Positions 44,635 to 55,137 are shown, counted from the stretch's first letter. The stretch is DNA of 64,000 bases from Betaproteobacteria bacterium (GCA_016720065.1 JADJXY010000002.1:2493001-2557000), one strand, 5' to 3'. The notes: a model not told the origin generated them from the letters alone. A program made the numbers and translations.

Positions 44635-45939
44635 ATGGCACGCCTCGTCTGCCTCCTGCTCTGGCTGGCTTCGCCCCTGGTCTGGCTGAGGCTGCTGTGG
44701 CGCAGCCGGCGGCAGCCCGAGTACCGGCTTGCCGTCGGCGAGCGTTGGGGCTTCTATCCCCGCCGGGGGGAACGCCCGCTTCTCTGGGTCCACGCCGTGT
44801 CGGTGGGGGAGACCCGTGCCGCCCAGCCCCTGGTGGAGGCCCTGCTGGCCGCCCATCCGGACCACGACCTCCTTCTCACCGCCATGACCCCCACCGGACG
44901 GGCGACCGGACGTGAGTTGTTCGGCGACCGGGTGCTGCAGGCCTTTCTGCCCTACGACTATCCGGGCGCCGTGCGCCGCTTCCTGAAGCACTACTCGCCC
45001 CGACTGGGCATCCTCATGGAAACGGAAATCTGGCCCAACCTCCTGGCCGAGGCCCACAGGCAGGGCATCCCGGTCGGCCTGGTCAATGCCCGGCTCTCCG
45101 AGCGCTCGGCAGCGGGATACCGCCGCTTCGCGCCACTGTCCAGGCCAGCCCTGGCGGCGCTGGCCGGCGTGGCCGCCCAGACGCCGGCGGACGCCAGCCG
45201 GCTGGCCGCCCTGGGTGCCCCCTCGGTCACGGTATGCGGCAATTTGAAATTCGACGTCACCCCCGACCCGCAGCGCATCGAACTGGGGCGCCAGTGGCGA
45301 GCGGCCTTCGGCCAGCGTCCCGTCTGGCTCGCCGCCAGCACCCGGGAGGGCGAAGAAGCCCTGCTCCTGCCCCTGCTGGATCGCCTGCCACCGCAGGCAC
45401 TGCTCATCCTGGTGCCCCGCCATCCCCAGCGTTTCGACGAAGTCTCCCGCCTGGCGCGGGAGTTGGGTGGTGGCACCGCGCCAGGCCGGCGCAGCGCCGG
45501 CCTGCCGGGGCCGGAGACCCGCATCTGGATAGGTGATTCGATGGGCGAAATGGCCGCCTACTACGCGGCGGCGGACCTGGCCTTCGTGGGGGGCAGCCTC
45601 TTGCCCCTGGGGGGCCAGAACCTGATCGAGGCTGCCGCCTGCGGATGCCCGGTCCTCATCGGCCCCCACACCTTCAATTTCGCCCAGGCGACGGAAGACG
45701 CCATCGCTGCCGGCGCTGCCCGGCGCGTCGCCGACGGGGAAGCCCTGGTTCAGGCTGTCGCCGGCCTCCTGGCCGCGAGGGAAGCGTTGGCGGCCATGCG
45801 GGAAGCCTGCGGCCGGTTCAGCGCAAGCCACCGGGGTGCGACCGAACGCACCCTGGCGCTCATCGAACGGTGGCGGGGTCGAGGAGCGCGTTGGCCTGAG
45901 CCAGATCGTCCTCGCCCAGCGCCCCCACCGCAGCCTTGA
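44635..45939 (+). CDS. waaA: 3-deoxy-D-manno-octulosonic acid transferase (Kdo transferase)
   Basis: A 434-residue inner-membrane-associated glycosyltransferase. An N-terminal membrane anchor (ARLVCLLLWLASPLVWLRLLW) precedes motifs LLWVHAVSVGETRAAQPLVE, LLLTAMTPTGRATG, LMETEIWPNLL (catalytic Glu region) and C-terminal GGSLLPLGGQNLIEAAACG. It transfers Kdo to lipid IVA. The start MARLVCLLL at 44635 matches the family better than the in-frame start 13 codons upstream. The last ~27 residues, basic and proline-rich, are encoded where the gene overlaps convergent tolC by 80 nt. Confidence 0.92.
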   Translation: MARLVCLLLWLASPLVWLRLLWRSRRQPEYRLAVGERWGFYPRRGERPLLWVHAVSVGETRAAQPLVEALLAAHPDHDLLLTAMTPTGRATGRELFGDRVLQAFLPYDYPGAVRRFLKHYSPRLGILMETEIWPNLLAEAHRQGIPVGLVNARLSERSAAGYRRFAPLSRPALAALAGVAAQTPADASRLAALGAPSVTVCGNLKFDVTPDPQRIELGRQWRAAFGQRPVWLAASTREGEEALLLPLLDRLPPQALLILVPRHPQRFDEVSRLARELGGGTAPGRRSAGLPGPETRIWIGDSMGEMAAYYAAADLAFVGGSLLPLGGQNLIEAAACGCPVLIGPHTFNFAQATEDAIAAGAARRVADGEALVQAVAGLLAAREALAAMREACGRFSASHRGATERTLALIERWRGRGARWPEPDRPRPAPPPQP

Positions 45940-47188
45940 GCTTCAACTGGGCCATGAGGGTGTCGAGAGCCGCCCTGGCAAAGTCGCGGCGGGTCTGATA
46001 GACCTGATTTTCGGCGTTGAGGACATCGATGTTGATGCGCACGCCAACCTCGTACCCCAGTTTGTTCGACTCCAGGGCCGACTGGGAGGAGAGCTTGGCC
46101 GCCGCCAGGGCCCGCAGTTGCGCGAGGCCATTGACCACCCCGAGGTAGTACTGTCGCGCGGCCAGAATCGAGGCCCGGCGGGCGGCTTCCAGGGCGGCCT
46201 GGGCTGCGGCCCGGTTGGCCACGGCCTCGCGATCCCGGGAAAGCACCAGGCCTCCCTGGAAGATGGGGAGGGAAAGCTGCAGGCCGATATTGCGGAAATC
46301 CGTCTCCAGGGAATTGGAGGGCACGCCGGAGGTCACCGAGTTGTTGCGCCCCGCGTTGGCCACGACGTCCAGGGTCGGGTAGTGGCCGGCCCGCTGCTTA
46401 TCCACTTCCAGTGACGCGATTTCGGCATTGGCCTGCTGAATCTGGACGGTGATGCTGCCGCTCTCCGCCGCCTCGACCCACTTGGACATTTCGGCCGGAA
46501 CCGGGGGCAGGAGCTTCGCCTCGGCCTTCACCTGGGCGAGCGTCCCGGGCTCGCGGCCGATAATGGCCTGCAAGGCGCGGCGACGCACTTCGAGATCGCT
46601 CTGGGCACCGATTTCCTGGGCCACGGCCAGGTCGTAGCGCGCTTGCGCTTCGTGCGTATCGGTAATGGTCGAGGTGCCGACCTCGAAATTCTTCTTGGCG
46701 GATTCGAGCTGCTGGGCGATGGCGGTCTTGTTGGCTTCCAGGGCGCGAAGATTCTCCTCGGCATAGAGGACGTCGAAGTAGGCCTGGGCCACCCGCAGGA
46801 TCAAGTCCTGACGCGCCTGCTGCAACTGGGCCTCGGCCAGGGCCGCCTGATACTTGCCCTGACCGTACTGCACCCAGTTCTGCCAGCGGAAGAGCGGCTG
46901 GCTGAGGGTGGCGGTGTAACTGTTGCTGTTGTAGCGCGGCTTGACGGTATTGCTGCCCACGCTCAGTTCATTTTCGTTCCACACCGTGGTGCCGGAGAGG
47001 GTTAGGCTGGGCAGCAAACCGGCACGCCCCTGGGCAAGCTTTTCGCGCCCGGCGTCGGCGGTGGCGCGGGCGCCGGCATAGGTGGGATCGTTATCCTGGG
47101 CCTCGCGATAGACTTGCAGGAGATCCGCCGCAAAGGCCGGACCGGCTGCCAACAGGGCGACGCAGGCCATTCGGCGCAGCAGGGTCAT
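45860..47188 (-). CDS. tolC: TolC-family outer-membrane efflux channel protein
   Basis: A 442-residue outer-membrane protein with a signal peptide (MTLLRRMACVALLAAGPAFAAD). The two-fold repeated structure is visible: segment DLLQVYREAQDNDPTYAGARA and later long alpha-barrel helices (LRALEANKTAIAQQLESAKK; EVGVRINIDVLNAENQVYQ), with beta strands at PRYNSNSYTATLSQPLF and DFRNIGLQLSLPIFQGG. It would form the outer channel of type I secretion or RND efflux systems. It is the last gene of a minus-strand set pcm, rhodanese, tolC, an order seen in other betaproteobacteria and beta-like gammaproteobacteria. The start at 47188 gives a clean signal peptide. Confidence 0.93.
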   Translation of the reverse strand: MTLLRRMACVALLAAGPAFAADLLQVYREAQDNDPTYAGARATADAGREKLAQGRAGLLPSLTLSGTTVWNENELSVGSNTVKPRYNSNSYTATLSQPLFRWQNWVQYGQGKYQAALAEAQLQQARQDLILRVAQAYFDVLYAEENLRALEANKTAIAQQLESAKKNFEVGTSTITDTHEAQARYDLAVAQEIGAQSDLEVRRRALQAIIGREPGTLAQVKAEAKLLPPVPAEMSKWVEAAESGSITVQIQQANAEIASLEVDKQRAGHYPTLDVVANAGRNNSVTSGVPSNSLETDFRNIGLQLSLPIFQGGLVLSRDREAVANRAAAQAALEAARRASILAARQYYLGVVNGLAQLRALAAAKLSSQSALESNKLGYEVGVRINIDVLNAENQVYQTRRDFARAALDTLMAQLKLKAAVGALGEDDLAQANALLDPATVR

Positions 47189-47222
47189 GGGCAGGCTTGG
47201 CAACGGACCGCGCTCCGTTTCT

Positions 47223-47546
47223 TCAGTAACGGCGCATGGCCGGGTCCACGTCCTGGGCCCAGACATCGACACCGCCCTGCAGATTGTGGACACGGCCAAA
47301 GCCGTTCTTTTCCAGATAGAGGGCGACCTGCAGGCTGCGGCCACCATGGTGGCAAATCACCACCGTGTCCCGGCCCGGGTCGAGTTCAGCGATGCGGGCG
47401 GGAATTTCGCGCATGGGGACCAGACAGGCCCCCTCCAAGTGGCAGATTTCGTACTCCGCGGGTTCCCGCACGTCGAGCAGAAGGGGCGCCGTCCGGGAAG
47501 CGTCGGCGAGCCAGTCTGCCAGTTGGCGCGGAGTGACTTGCAGCAT
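47223..47546 (-). CDS. Rhodanese-like domain protein
   Basis: A 107-residue single rhodanese domain. LLLDVREPAEYEICHLEGA is the typical first half, and the active-site loop VICHHGGRSLQVA carries the catalytic Cys with Arg at the loop end, so sulfurtransferase activity is possible. No signal peptide, so it is cytoplasmic. Its ATG overlaps the pcm stop (47546), coupling the two. Its sulfur acceptor is unknown. Confidence 0.9.
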   Translation of the reverse strand: MLQVTPRQLADWLADASRTAPLLLDVREPAEYEICHLEGACLVPMREIPARIAELDPGRDTVVICHHGGRSLQVALYLEKNGFGRVHNLQGGVDVWAQDVDPAMRRY

Positions 47547-48196
47547 CAGAAGCTGAAGCCCGCCGGGGTAGGCGCTTGCAGGGCGGGGATGACGGTCTCG
47601 AACAGATTGACCGTGTTGTAGACGCCGCTTGCCGTACAGGTCACCAGTTGCGCCTCCATGACCGGCGCCTCGCCAACCACGGCTGCCAGCCGGCCACCAA
47701 CGCGCAATTGCTTGAGCAGCGCCTCCGGCAGGGACGCAAGGGCGCCGGAAACGACGATGACGTCGTAGGGACCGCGGTGAGACCAGCCTTCGGCACCGTC
47801 CCCGGTCTCGACCGCCACGTTGGCGACGCCGGCCCGCTCCAGGTTACGGCGCGCCTGCTCGGCCAGCTCGGGAACGATTTCCACGCTCACCACATGCTCG
47901 GCGCGGGCCGCCAGCAGAGCAGCCATGTAGCCGGACCCGGTGCCGATTTCGAGCACCTTGTCGGTCTTCTTGACTCCCAGTTCCTGCAACAGCCGGGCCT
48001 CGACCTTGGGGGCCAGCATGACCTGACCGTGGCCCAGGGGAATTTCCAGGTCGGCGAAGGCCAGCGCCCGATAGGCCCCGGGAGTGAAATCCTCACGCTT
48101 GACGACGAAGAGGAGATCGAGGACGGCCGGATCCAGGACTTCCCAGGGCCGGATTTGCTGCTCGATCATGTTGAAGCGTGCTTGTTCGATATTCAT
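47546..48196 (-). CDS. pcm: Protein-L-isoaspartate O-methyltransferase
   Basis: A 216-residue SAM-dependent methyltransferase of the PCMT family, which methylates isoaspartyl residues and so initiates their repair. Motifs: MIEQQIRPWEVLDPAVLDLL at the N-terminus, the SAM motif VLEIGTGSGYMAALLA, VVSVEIVPELAEQA, and DVIVVSGALASLPEALLKQL. In some bacteria this subgroup is shorter and acts on outer-membrane biogenesis clusters; here it leads a set with rhodanese and tolC. Upstream 60 bp includes an AT-rich promoter-like stretch shared with the tetR region. Confidence 0.9.
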   Translation of the reverse strand: MNIEQARFNMIEQQIRPWEVLDPAVLDLLFVVKREDFTPGAYRALAFADLEIPLGHGQVMLAPKVEARLLQELGVKKTDKVLEIGTGSGYMAALLAARAEHVVSVEIVPELAEQARRNLERAGVANVAVETGDGAEGWSHRGPYDVIVVSGALASLPEALLKQLRVGGRLAAVVGEAPVMEAQLVTCTASGVYNTVNLFETVIPALQAPTPAGFSF

Positions 48197-48256
48197 GGGG
48201 CGCTCCGCAGGCTATATATTAGAACAACCTAATATGGCAGGGGTGACAAAGCGCGA

Positions 48257-48889
48257 TTATAACGCAGGAGCCAGCAGGCCCCCGCGCAGCAATTCCAGGT
48301 GGACGTCGAGGTAGGCCCTCGGCTCCTGGGACGCCAGGCGACAATGGGCCAGCGAGTGCCGCCAGATGACGAGCATGAGCATGGGGGCGATGACCACGTC
48401 GATGCAGGCGGGGATGTCGAGGCGGCGGAATTCGCCGCAGGCCATCCCCCGCTCCAGGACCGCCGCGAACAGGCGGCGGCCGCGCAGGACCACGTTTTCG
48501 TAATAAAACTGGGCGACCTCGGGAAAATTGCGCGCCTCGGCGATCATCAACTTGGGAATGCCCGAATACGGCGTCTCGCCGACCATGGCCCACCAGTTTT
48601 CGATCAGGCGGCGCAGGAGATCGCTGGAACTCCCCCTGTGCCCGGCCACCAACCCCTCGAGTTCGGCCAGCGCGGGCACCAGTCCTTCCTGGATCACGGC
48701 CTTGAACAGGGCGTCCTTGCCCTCGAAATACAGGTAGAGGGTGCCCTTGGAGACGCCGGCCCGGGCGGCGATGTCTTCGAGCCGAGTGGCGGCGTAACCC
48801 TTTTCGACGAACAACTCCAGCGCGGCCGCGGTCAGTTCGCCGGGACGGGCTTCCTTGCGACGTTTGCGAGGGGGGGCGGAGGCGGGCAT
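48257..48889 (-). CDS. TetR/AcrR-family transcriptional regulator
   Basis: A 210-residue repressor. The N-terminal helix-turn-helix is at about residues 18-62 (ALELFVEKGYAATRLEDIAARAGVSKGTLYLYFEGKDALF split in the usual order: AALELFVEKGYAATRLEDIA, then RAGVSKGTLYLYF). The C-terminal ligand-binding domain is all-helical (SGIPKLMIAEARNFPEVAQF). It is encoded just upstream of pcm, rhodanese and tolC and probably controls them or an efflux pump elsewhere. ATG 48889 is preferred over 48916 because the added residues are not conserved-looking. Confidence 0.87.
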   Translation of the reverse strand: MPASAPPRKRRKEARPGELTAAALELFVEKGYAATRLEDIAARAGVSKGTLYLYFEGKDALFKAVIQEGLVPALAELEGLVAGHRGSSSDLLRRLIENWWAMVGETPYSGIPKLMIAEARNFPEVAQFYYENVVLRGRRLFAAVLERGMACGEFRRLDIPACIDVVIAPMLMLVIWRHSLAHCRLASQEPRAYLDVHLELLRGGLLAPAL

Positions 48890-48940
48890 GGCAGATAATG
48901 ACCGAAGGGTCATCAACCTACCATCGCCCTTCCGCGAGGG

Positions 48941-50377
48941 TCAACGGCCTTCCTTGATGAGCCGCCCCCCCAGGGGTTGCACCGGCCGTGCGTTGTGGCG
49001 GTAAAGCCGGGAAAAGATGGCCACCTGATCCTGGGACACCTGCACCGGCTGCTTGAGGACCAGCCACAGGACGCCCTCGCTGCACGGCGGCGTGGTGAGG
49101 GATCCCATGTAAGTGTAGTAATTGCGGTTTTCCGGCAGCAGGGTGTTGAGGTCGATGGACTGGGCGACGTTCACCTCCTGCTGCCGCTCCAGGGGGAGGT
49201 TGTTCCACAGGGTCTGGACGAAGGCGTTTTCGCTGCCTTTCTCCAGGAGCACCGCCACCACCGCCAGCTTGCCGTCGTCGGAGCGATGCACCAGATGGAC
49301 CACCATGTCGAAGCCCCGGCCGTTGATCTTCTCTTCCGCCGGCTTGTGGAAGTGGAACTGGACCAGTTCGTAACTCTTGCCCCCGAGGCTGATGGCCCCG
49401 CCGTACTGAGCCACCTGGATGGTGTGGCCGTTGTCGATGATGCGGAAGGGCGAGGGTTTGTAATCGAACTTGATCGCCTCCAGGTCGACCCGGATGCCTT
49501 CCCGGATATCGATGGGCGACTGGCGCTGGCCGGTGGCGCAGAGCGTGTTCTTGGCATCCAGCCTGGCCCAGTTTTCCGGCCCGCCCTCACCGTCGTAGCT
49601 CCAGTGGATGTCGTGGTGCGCCGCGCCGCCATGGGCCGCCCGGGGCTCCCGCACCGCCAGCACCCTGGCCGAAGGCTGGGAGGCTGCAGCGTGCGGGGGT
49701 TGCGGCGTTGGCTTGGGAGCGGGCGCCGCATGGGCCTCGGGCTTGGGCGCCGCATGCTTTTCGGCTGACTTGGCCGCAGGCGCGGCAGCCGGTTTCGCCG
49801 CGCCCTCCTCGCTCGGCCGCAAGGTCGGCTTGGGGGGAAGGATGGACACCGGCCGGGCGGCGGGCTTCTTGGCGCTCTCGGCCGCCTCGGCCTTGGCGAC
49901 TTCCTTCTTGAGCATTTCCTCGTTGGCCTTTTTCAACTGGCCGGCAGCCTCGTTGGCCTTTTCTGCCACTTCCCGGGCGTCGGGCTTGGGAGGGCGGCAC
50001 ACGTCGCGCAGAACCTTGTCGTCCACCGTTCCGCTGCGCACGGGGAGTTCCGCGGCCTTCTGTTCCTCTTCCCGCACGAGCTCGGTTTCGCTTTTGCGCA
50101 GCACGCGCTTCAGGGTTGCCGCGCTGCGGGAAGCGCAATCGTAACGGGTGGTCGCTTCGATGATGCGGTAGGGATTACCCGAAACCGGATCGACGAGTTC
50201 CTTTTCGAGGACCACGCGGCCCACGGCCGTCACCTTGCCGGCCTCGTCCCGTTTGATGGTCGTGCGGTCGATTTCGATGCGCTTGCCGGCTTCGGAAGAA
50301 ATCACCTGCCAGGTCGGCGCGGCGACAAGCGCCGCCGGCAACAGCACGGCCCAGGCCAGGACGAAATGGCGGCTCAT
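48941..50377 (-). CDS. Alpha-carbonic anhydrase with N-terminal adhesin-E-like domain
   Basis: A 478-residue exported protein. Signal peptide (1-20, ALLPAALVAAP), then a beta-rich domain WQVISSEAGKRIEIDRTTIK with a conserved Cys pair resembling surface-adhesin E-type domains (about 21-125). A Lys/Ala/Pro-rich flexible linker follows (about 130-245). The last ~230 residues are an alpha-class carbonic anhydrase: HDIHWSYDGEGGPENWARLD, QRQSPIDIR, zinc histidines in VQFHFHKPAEE and MVVHLVHRS, and SLTTPPCSEGVLW. It would interconvert CO2 and bicarbonate in the periplasm or at the surface. The fusion and long linker are unusual for the class, which normally has about 230-250 residues. Confidence 0.88.
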   Translation of the reverse strand: MSRHFVLAWAVLLPAALVAAPTWQVISSEAGKRIEIDRTTIKRDEAGKVTAVGRVVLEKELVDPVSGNPYRIIEATTRYDCASRSAATLKRVLRKSETELVREEEQKAAELPVRSGTVDDKVLRDVCRPPKPDAREVAEKANEAAGQLKKANEEMLKKEVAKAEAAESAKKPAARPVSILPPKPTLRPSEEGAAKPAAAPAAKSAEKHAAPKPEAHAAPAPKPTPQPPHAAASQPSARVLAVREPRAAHGGAAHHDIHWSYDGEGGPENWARLDAKNTLCATGQRQSPIDIREGIRVDLEAIKFDYKPSPFRIIDNGHTIQVAQYGGAISLGGKSYELVQFHFHKPAEEKINGRGFDMVVHLVHRSDDGKLAVVAVLLEKGSENAFVQTLWNNLPLERQQEVNVAQSIDLNTLLPENRNYYTYMGSLTTPPCSEGVLWLVLKQPVQVSQDQVAIFSRLYRHNARPVQPLGGRLIKEGR

Positions 50378-50520
50378 ACGATGGTCCCTCTTCGGTCTTT
50401 TTTTGTCTGCAATGGCGCTGCGATTCTACGCTCGCAGCCCCTATTTCGGCCGCTTTGGCCCAAAGCTTGAGGCTTTCCGGGCGAACCTTGCATTGCGGAT
50501 CGCTTTCCAGTAACTTCGAC

Positions 50521-50601
50521 CGATTCGTTAGGGGTGCCCCGCCGGGCTGAGAGAGTCCCTTCGAACCTGAGCGGGTCATGCCGGCGTAGGGAAACGAATC
50601 G
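50521..50601 (+). promoter_or_regulatory. TPP riboswitch (THI element) controlling thiC
   Basis: The closing stem pairs CGATTCGTT (50521-50529) with AACGAATCG (50593-50601). Conserved internal segments are all present: GGGGTGCCCC, GGGCTGAGA, CCCTTCGAACCTGA, GCGGGTCATGCCGGCGTAGGGAA. It lies 47 nt before the thiC ATG, so thiamine pyrophosphate should reduce thiC expression, probably by masking the ribosome-binding site AAGGAG. Confidence 0.96.
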
Positions 50602-50648
50602 TTCGCTTCTTGCCCGCAGTGCCCCCGCCCCCCCTGCAAGGAGCCCCC

Positions 50649-52561
<1,913 letters not shown>

Positions 52562-52565
<4 letters not shown>

Positions 52566-52740
52566 TGGTCCGCTTCGCAATTAACGAAACATGAAAGCTT
52601 GTCTTTGCGCTCCTGGCGTTGTTGCTCATCCTCGCGATAGCTTCGGCTATCGCTGCCGAGGTTGCCAACTGCGGCGCCTAGCCAGAAACGCAAATCCGGC
52701 GCTTTCATCGTGTTCCGCCAATTACGAAGCAGACCACTAG
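52562..52740. repeat. Palindromic repeat element, copy 2 (abuts thiC stop codon)
   Basis: A 179-bp element with long terminal inverted repeats: CTAGTGGTCCGCTTCGCAAT at the left and CTAGTGGTCTGCTTCGTAAT read inward from the right, with weaker similarity continuing through ATGAAAGC to about 60 bp. The centre has a perfect 8-bp hairpin GCGATAGC-TTCG-GCTATCGC (52634-52653). Copy 1 (29739-29901) has the same centre with a compensatory base-pair swap. CTAG borders both ends and could be a target duplication. No coding capacity. Confidence 0.8.
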
Positions 52741-52754
52741 CCCCATCAGGCGGC

Positions 52755-52789
52755 AACGCAAAGGCGGCCTCCAAGGCCGCCTTTGCGTT
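52755..52789. terminator. Long perfect hairpin between thiC and convergent cheX-like gene
   Basis: A 16-bp perfect stem, AACGCAAAGGCGGCCT (52755-52770) with AGGCCGCCTTTGCGTT (52774-52789), and a 3-nt loop. It lies between convergent genes and is symmetrical, so it could end transcripts from both sides, although U-tracts are short. Confidence 0.65.
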
Positions 52790-52826
52790 GGGGCAACTCG
52801 CCCGGGAATCCCCCGTCCAGCCGCCG

Positions 52827-53510
52827 CTACATGCCCAGGGACTTGAGCAGGTCGTCGTTGCCGTCGTCCGGCCGGGCAGCAGCCGGGGCCGCCATTTCGC
52901 CGTTGGTCTGGGCGAAGAGCTGGTCAGGATCGAGCGCTTCGTGGGGTTCGAAATCGCCGAGCCTGATGAATTCGGTCCGCTCGACGGCCAGCTCGAGGTA
53001 GAAAATGTTGTTACTGCCGGTGAAGAAGCTGACCCGCCGCGCCTCGGGTTGATCGAGGTTGGTGTCCACGCTGAGGATCACCTGCTTGTTGAGGACCAGC
53101 ATCTTCGGCTGGTTCTGGGTGATATGCGTCTGCAACTCATGCCCGACCTTGCTGGTGAAATCGCCGACGATCTGGTTCATCAGCTCGCCCATGACATTGC
53201 TCACCTCGTCCGAGGTATGGGAGGCGGCCAGTTCCTCGTTGGTCATGCCCATGTTGAGCAGGTAGCTCGAATAGAGCTCCATGGCCGCCGGCGCCGTGAA
53301 ATTGATCACCACCAGGCCGGAAAAGCCGCCGTCGAAAAGCACGAAGCAGCCGATGTCCGGCTTCAGGCAGGTCTTGGTGATGCGCTGGACCATGCCGGAA
53401 AAGCGAATCTGGCTCTGGGTGGCGGTGGTGAGAACCTTGGTCACTGAATTGCACAAACTCAGCAAAAGGTCTTCGGTCCCGAATACGACGGAGTTGCCTG
53501 GTGCGCTCAT
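52827..53510 (-). CDS. CheC/CheX-like protein (DUF3334 type)
   Basis: A 227-residue cytoplasmic protein. The central segment SNVMGELMNQIVGDF carries the E...N pair typical of the CheC/CheX/FliY phosphatase active site, and the beta-rich surroundings (DIGCFVLFDGGFSGLVVINF) fit the CheX fold. Such proteins can dephosphorylate CheY-type receivers, though only one of the usual two active sites is seen. The acidic tail (about 200-227) ends DDGNDDLLKSLGM. It is not next to other chemotaxis genes. The intact E/N pair supports, but does not prove, phosphatase function. Confidence 0.72.
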   Translation of the reverse strand: MSAPGNSVVFGTEDLLLSLCNSVTKVLTTATQSQIRFSGMVQRITKTCLKPDIGCFVLFDGGFSGLVVINFTAPAAMELYSSYLLNMGMTNEELAASHTSDEVSNVMGELMNQIVGDFTSKVGHELQTHITQNQPKMLVLNKQVILSVDTNLDQPEARRVSFFTGSNNIFYLELAVERTEFIRLGDFEPHEALDPDQLFAQTNGEMAAPAAARPDDGNDDLLKSLGM

Positions 53511-53953
53511 GATGGCGTGGTCTATGAAAGGGAATTGGGATGGTCGCCCGAATCATAAGCTGGAAAGGGGCGCGGCAGCGCGACGACGCCAACCGATTCA
53601 CGTCTTTGCCATCACAGGCAGGGATTGAGGCCAAATCCGATGCGGCAGGAAGCAGGTGCTGCGGCTGCCAGGGCCGGTCTTCATCGGCCGCTTTGCAGCG
53701 TGGCCTGCGAGCCGGCATCAAGCGTATCCGCTTTTACGGCCTCCTGGTGCCAGCTTCGCGCTTGATCCATCCCAGTGCAGCCCTCACCGCCTATGCCATG
53801 CAATTGACTTCACGGGGCCACGCCTTACAATCCCATAGCCACCGCTTTCCCGGCGGTCCAGTCCAACGAGGGCTATCCGCCGACATGCCCCCTCGCCTTT
53901 CTCAAGCGCTTCCGTGCCGACGTATAAGCAAGCATCGTTAAGCAACTCAAGTC
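53511..53953. other. Gene-poor region with possible transposase remnant
   Basis: 443 bp without a convincing gene. The first ~40 bp is the promoter region of the convergent cheX-like gene. Around 53690-53800 the plus strand reads GIKRIRFYGLLVPASRL, loosely reminiscent of the C-terminus of IS91-type transposases, but no complete domain or terminal repeat is seen. It borders a lower-GC patch. Confidence 0.35.
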
Positions 53954-54415
53954 ATGTCCACTGATGAACTGTATGCAGAACTAAAAGGCGACATCGCCGC
54001 CATTGCCAATCCGTTGTTTGACTTCTCGGAGCAATGCCTTGAAAAGCGAGGCAATTTTCTTCCGCAGGGCGCAGTGCTCGATGCAAACGGAAAAGTCGGG
54101 CTTGTTGCTGCTTCACCCGATCCAATTGGCCGGTCAAACTCCACAGAGGTTTTGCCTCACTTGCGCGAAGGGCTTCGCGCTCAAGCGAGGGAAGAAGAGT
54201 TGGCAGCTATCGGTGTCGCCGAAAATGTCACAGTCACTCCGCAAGGTCAGCCATCCACGGAAGCAATCAAAGTACTTTTTGAGCATGAGCGGGGGCTGGT
54301 TGTAGCGCTCTACCTCCCATTCAAAAAGAAATTCCTACGCGGCTACTCATTCGGCAAAGCGTTCACCGTTGCCACTGTCGGAGAAGTCAATGCTTGGCCT
54401 GAGTCCGTTGCCTGA
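53954..54415 (+). CDS. Hypothetical protein, 153 residues, atypical composition
   Basis: I do not recognise this protein. It is soluble, with no signal or membrane segment: MSTDELYAELKGDIAAIANP at the start, then LRAQAREEELAAIGVAENVT and LFEHERGLVVALYLPFKKKF. The coding sequence is clearly less GC-rich and uses A/T-ending codons (GAA, AAA, GTT, CAT) more than its neighbours, which suggests recent transfer. No strong ribosome-binding site precedes the ATG. It lies in the same patch as the membrane protein downstream. Confidence 0.55.
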   Translation: MSTDELYAELKGDIAAIANPLFDFSEQCLEKRGNFLPQGAVLDANGKVGLVAASPDPIGRSNSTEVLPHLREGLRAQAREEELAAIGVAENVTVTPQGQPSTEAIKVLFEHERGLVVALYLPFKKKFLRGYSFGKAFTVATVGEVNAWPESVA

Positions 54416-54501
54416 CATTTCGGTCGAAGCGCAGCTTCGCTGTTGGGGCGCGGTGCCGGCGAGGCCCGCCCGTCGCCCCTCACCTTGATTCGGAGGGCGT
54501 C

Positions 54502-54831
54502 ATGAGACCGTCCTTCGTTGAAATCGGTACTGCGTTAATCCTGGGGGCATTATTACTCGTTGCACTTTGGGCGCAGAGTCTGTTTCCAGCATTTCCTCAC
54601 TGGAACGCGGGTTTGTCGGCCTTCGCATTCTGCGTTTTTGCTGCCTATATGGTCTTGGTCGATGATTCACTCCGCCCAACGAAGTCAGCTGCACATCGCA
54701 TGATGGTAGGCATCTTGACCGGCATCGTAATCGCCGCACTGAACCATGCACCAGGCGAAGGCTTCCTATTGGGGGCAATGGTTGGCGGCATTCTTGGTTG
54801 GCTTGGGCGCCATTGGGCACAGCATTTATGA
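54502..54831 (+). CDS. Hypothetical membrane protein, 109 residues
   Basis: Unknown function. Three or four hydrophobic helices are visible: about 7-26 (IGTALILGALLLVALWAQSL), 38-53 (LSAFAFCVFAAYMVLV), 68-80 and 85-100 (EGFLLGAMVGGILGWLG). GGAGG precedes the ATG by 5-6 nt, a good initiation signal. Composition is again lower in GC than the surroundings. It may be cotranscribed with the preceding unknown gene, 86 bp upstream. No family assigned. Confidence 0.55.
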   Translation: MRPSFVEIGTALILGALLLVALWAQSLFPAFPHWNAGLSAFAFCVFAAYMVLVDDSLRPTKSAAHRMMVGILTGIVIAALNHAPGEGFLLGAMVGGILGWLGRHWAQHL

Positions 54832-55137
54832 GCAACCCGCTCATTCGGGTAACCAGGAGTTTCTCTCCCCCGGCCCCCACAGCACCCACCGTGGGCGTCC
54901 GCAGGGGGCGGTTCAACGAGGCGACTCACTCGACCGCGACGTATAGCCCTGGGCCCCTCACCACAGCTTCTTGATGCTCGGCACCCCCTGGGCCAATGGC
55001 CAGTCATTGTTCAACGCTCGCTGCATCGCTGGAGTCCGCGCAAGGCTGGGGCGCAGGAGAGGGGGATGAAACCCAAGGGCGGCGAACTCGTGAAGAGCGG
55101 GTCGGGGCTTTACCGCAAGGCTTGAGCCCCCGGAAGT
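54832..55137. other. Intergenic region with a 19-codon ORF
   Basis: 306 bp without a supported gene, between the low-GC patch and the end of rtcA. A short frame at 55066-55125 (MKPKGGELVKSGSGLYRKA) has AGGAGAGGGG just upstream. It may be a truncated remnant of a small KPG-type protein, but there is no other support. Confidence 0.3.

Noticed and set aside
53540..53941. 133-codon frame resembling an IS91-type transposase fragment
   Set aside because: Only a short stretch (GIKRIRFYGLLVPASRL) is suggestive; no zinc-binding domain, catalytic tyrosines or element ends are visible, so a mobile-element call is not supported.
53930..54500. Integron cassette array (GTTAAGC core-like site before the first unknown gene)
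   Set aside because: A GTTRRRY-like heptamer alone is weak; no attC-type palindrome follows either gene and no integrase is present.
55066..55125. 19-residue peptide gene with a strong ribosome-binding site
   Set aside because: Too short to judge and without family support; recorded only as part of the intergenic description.
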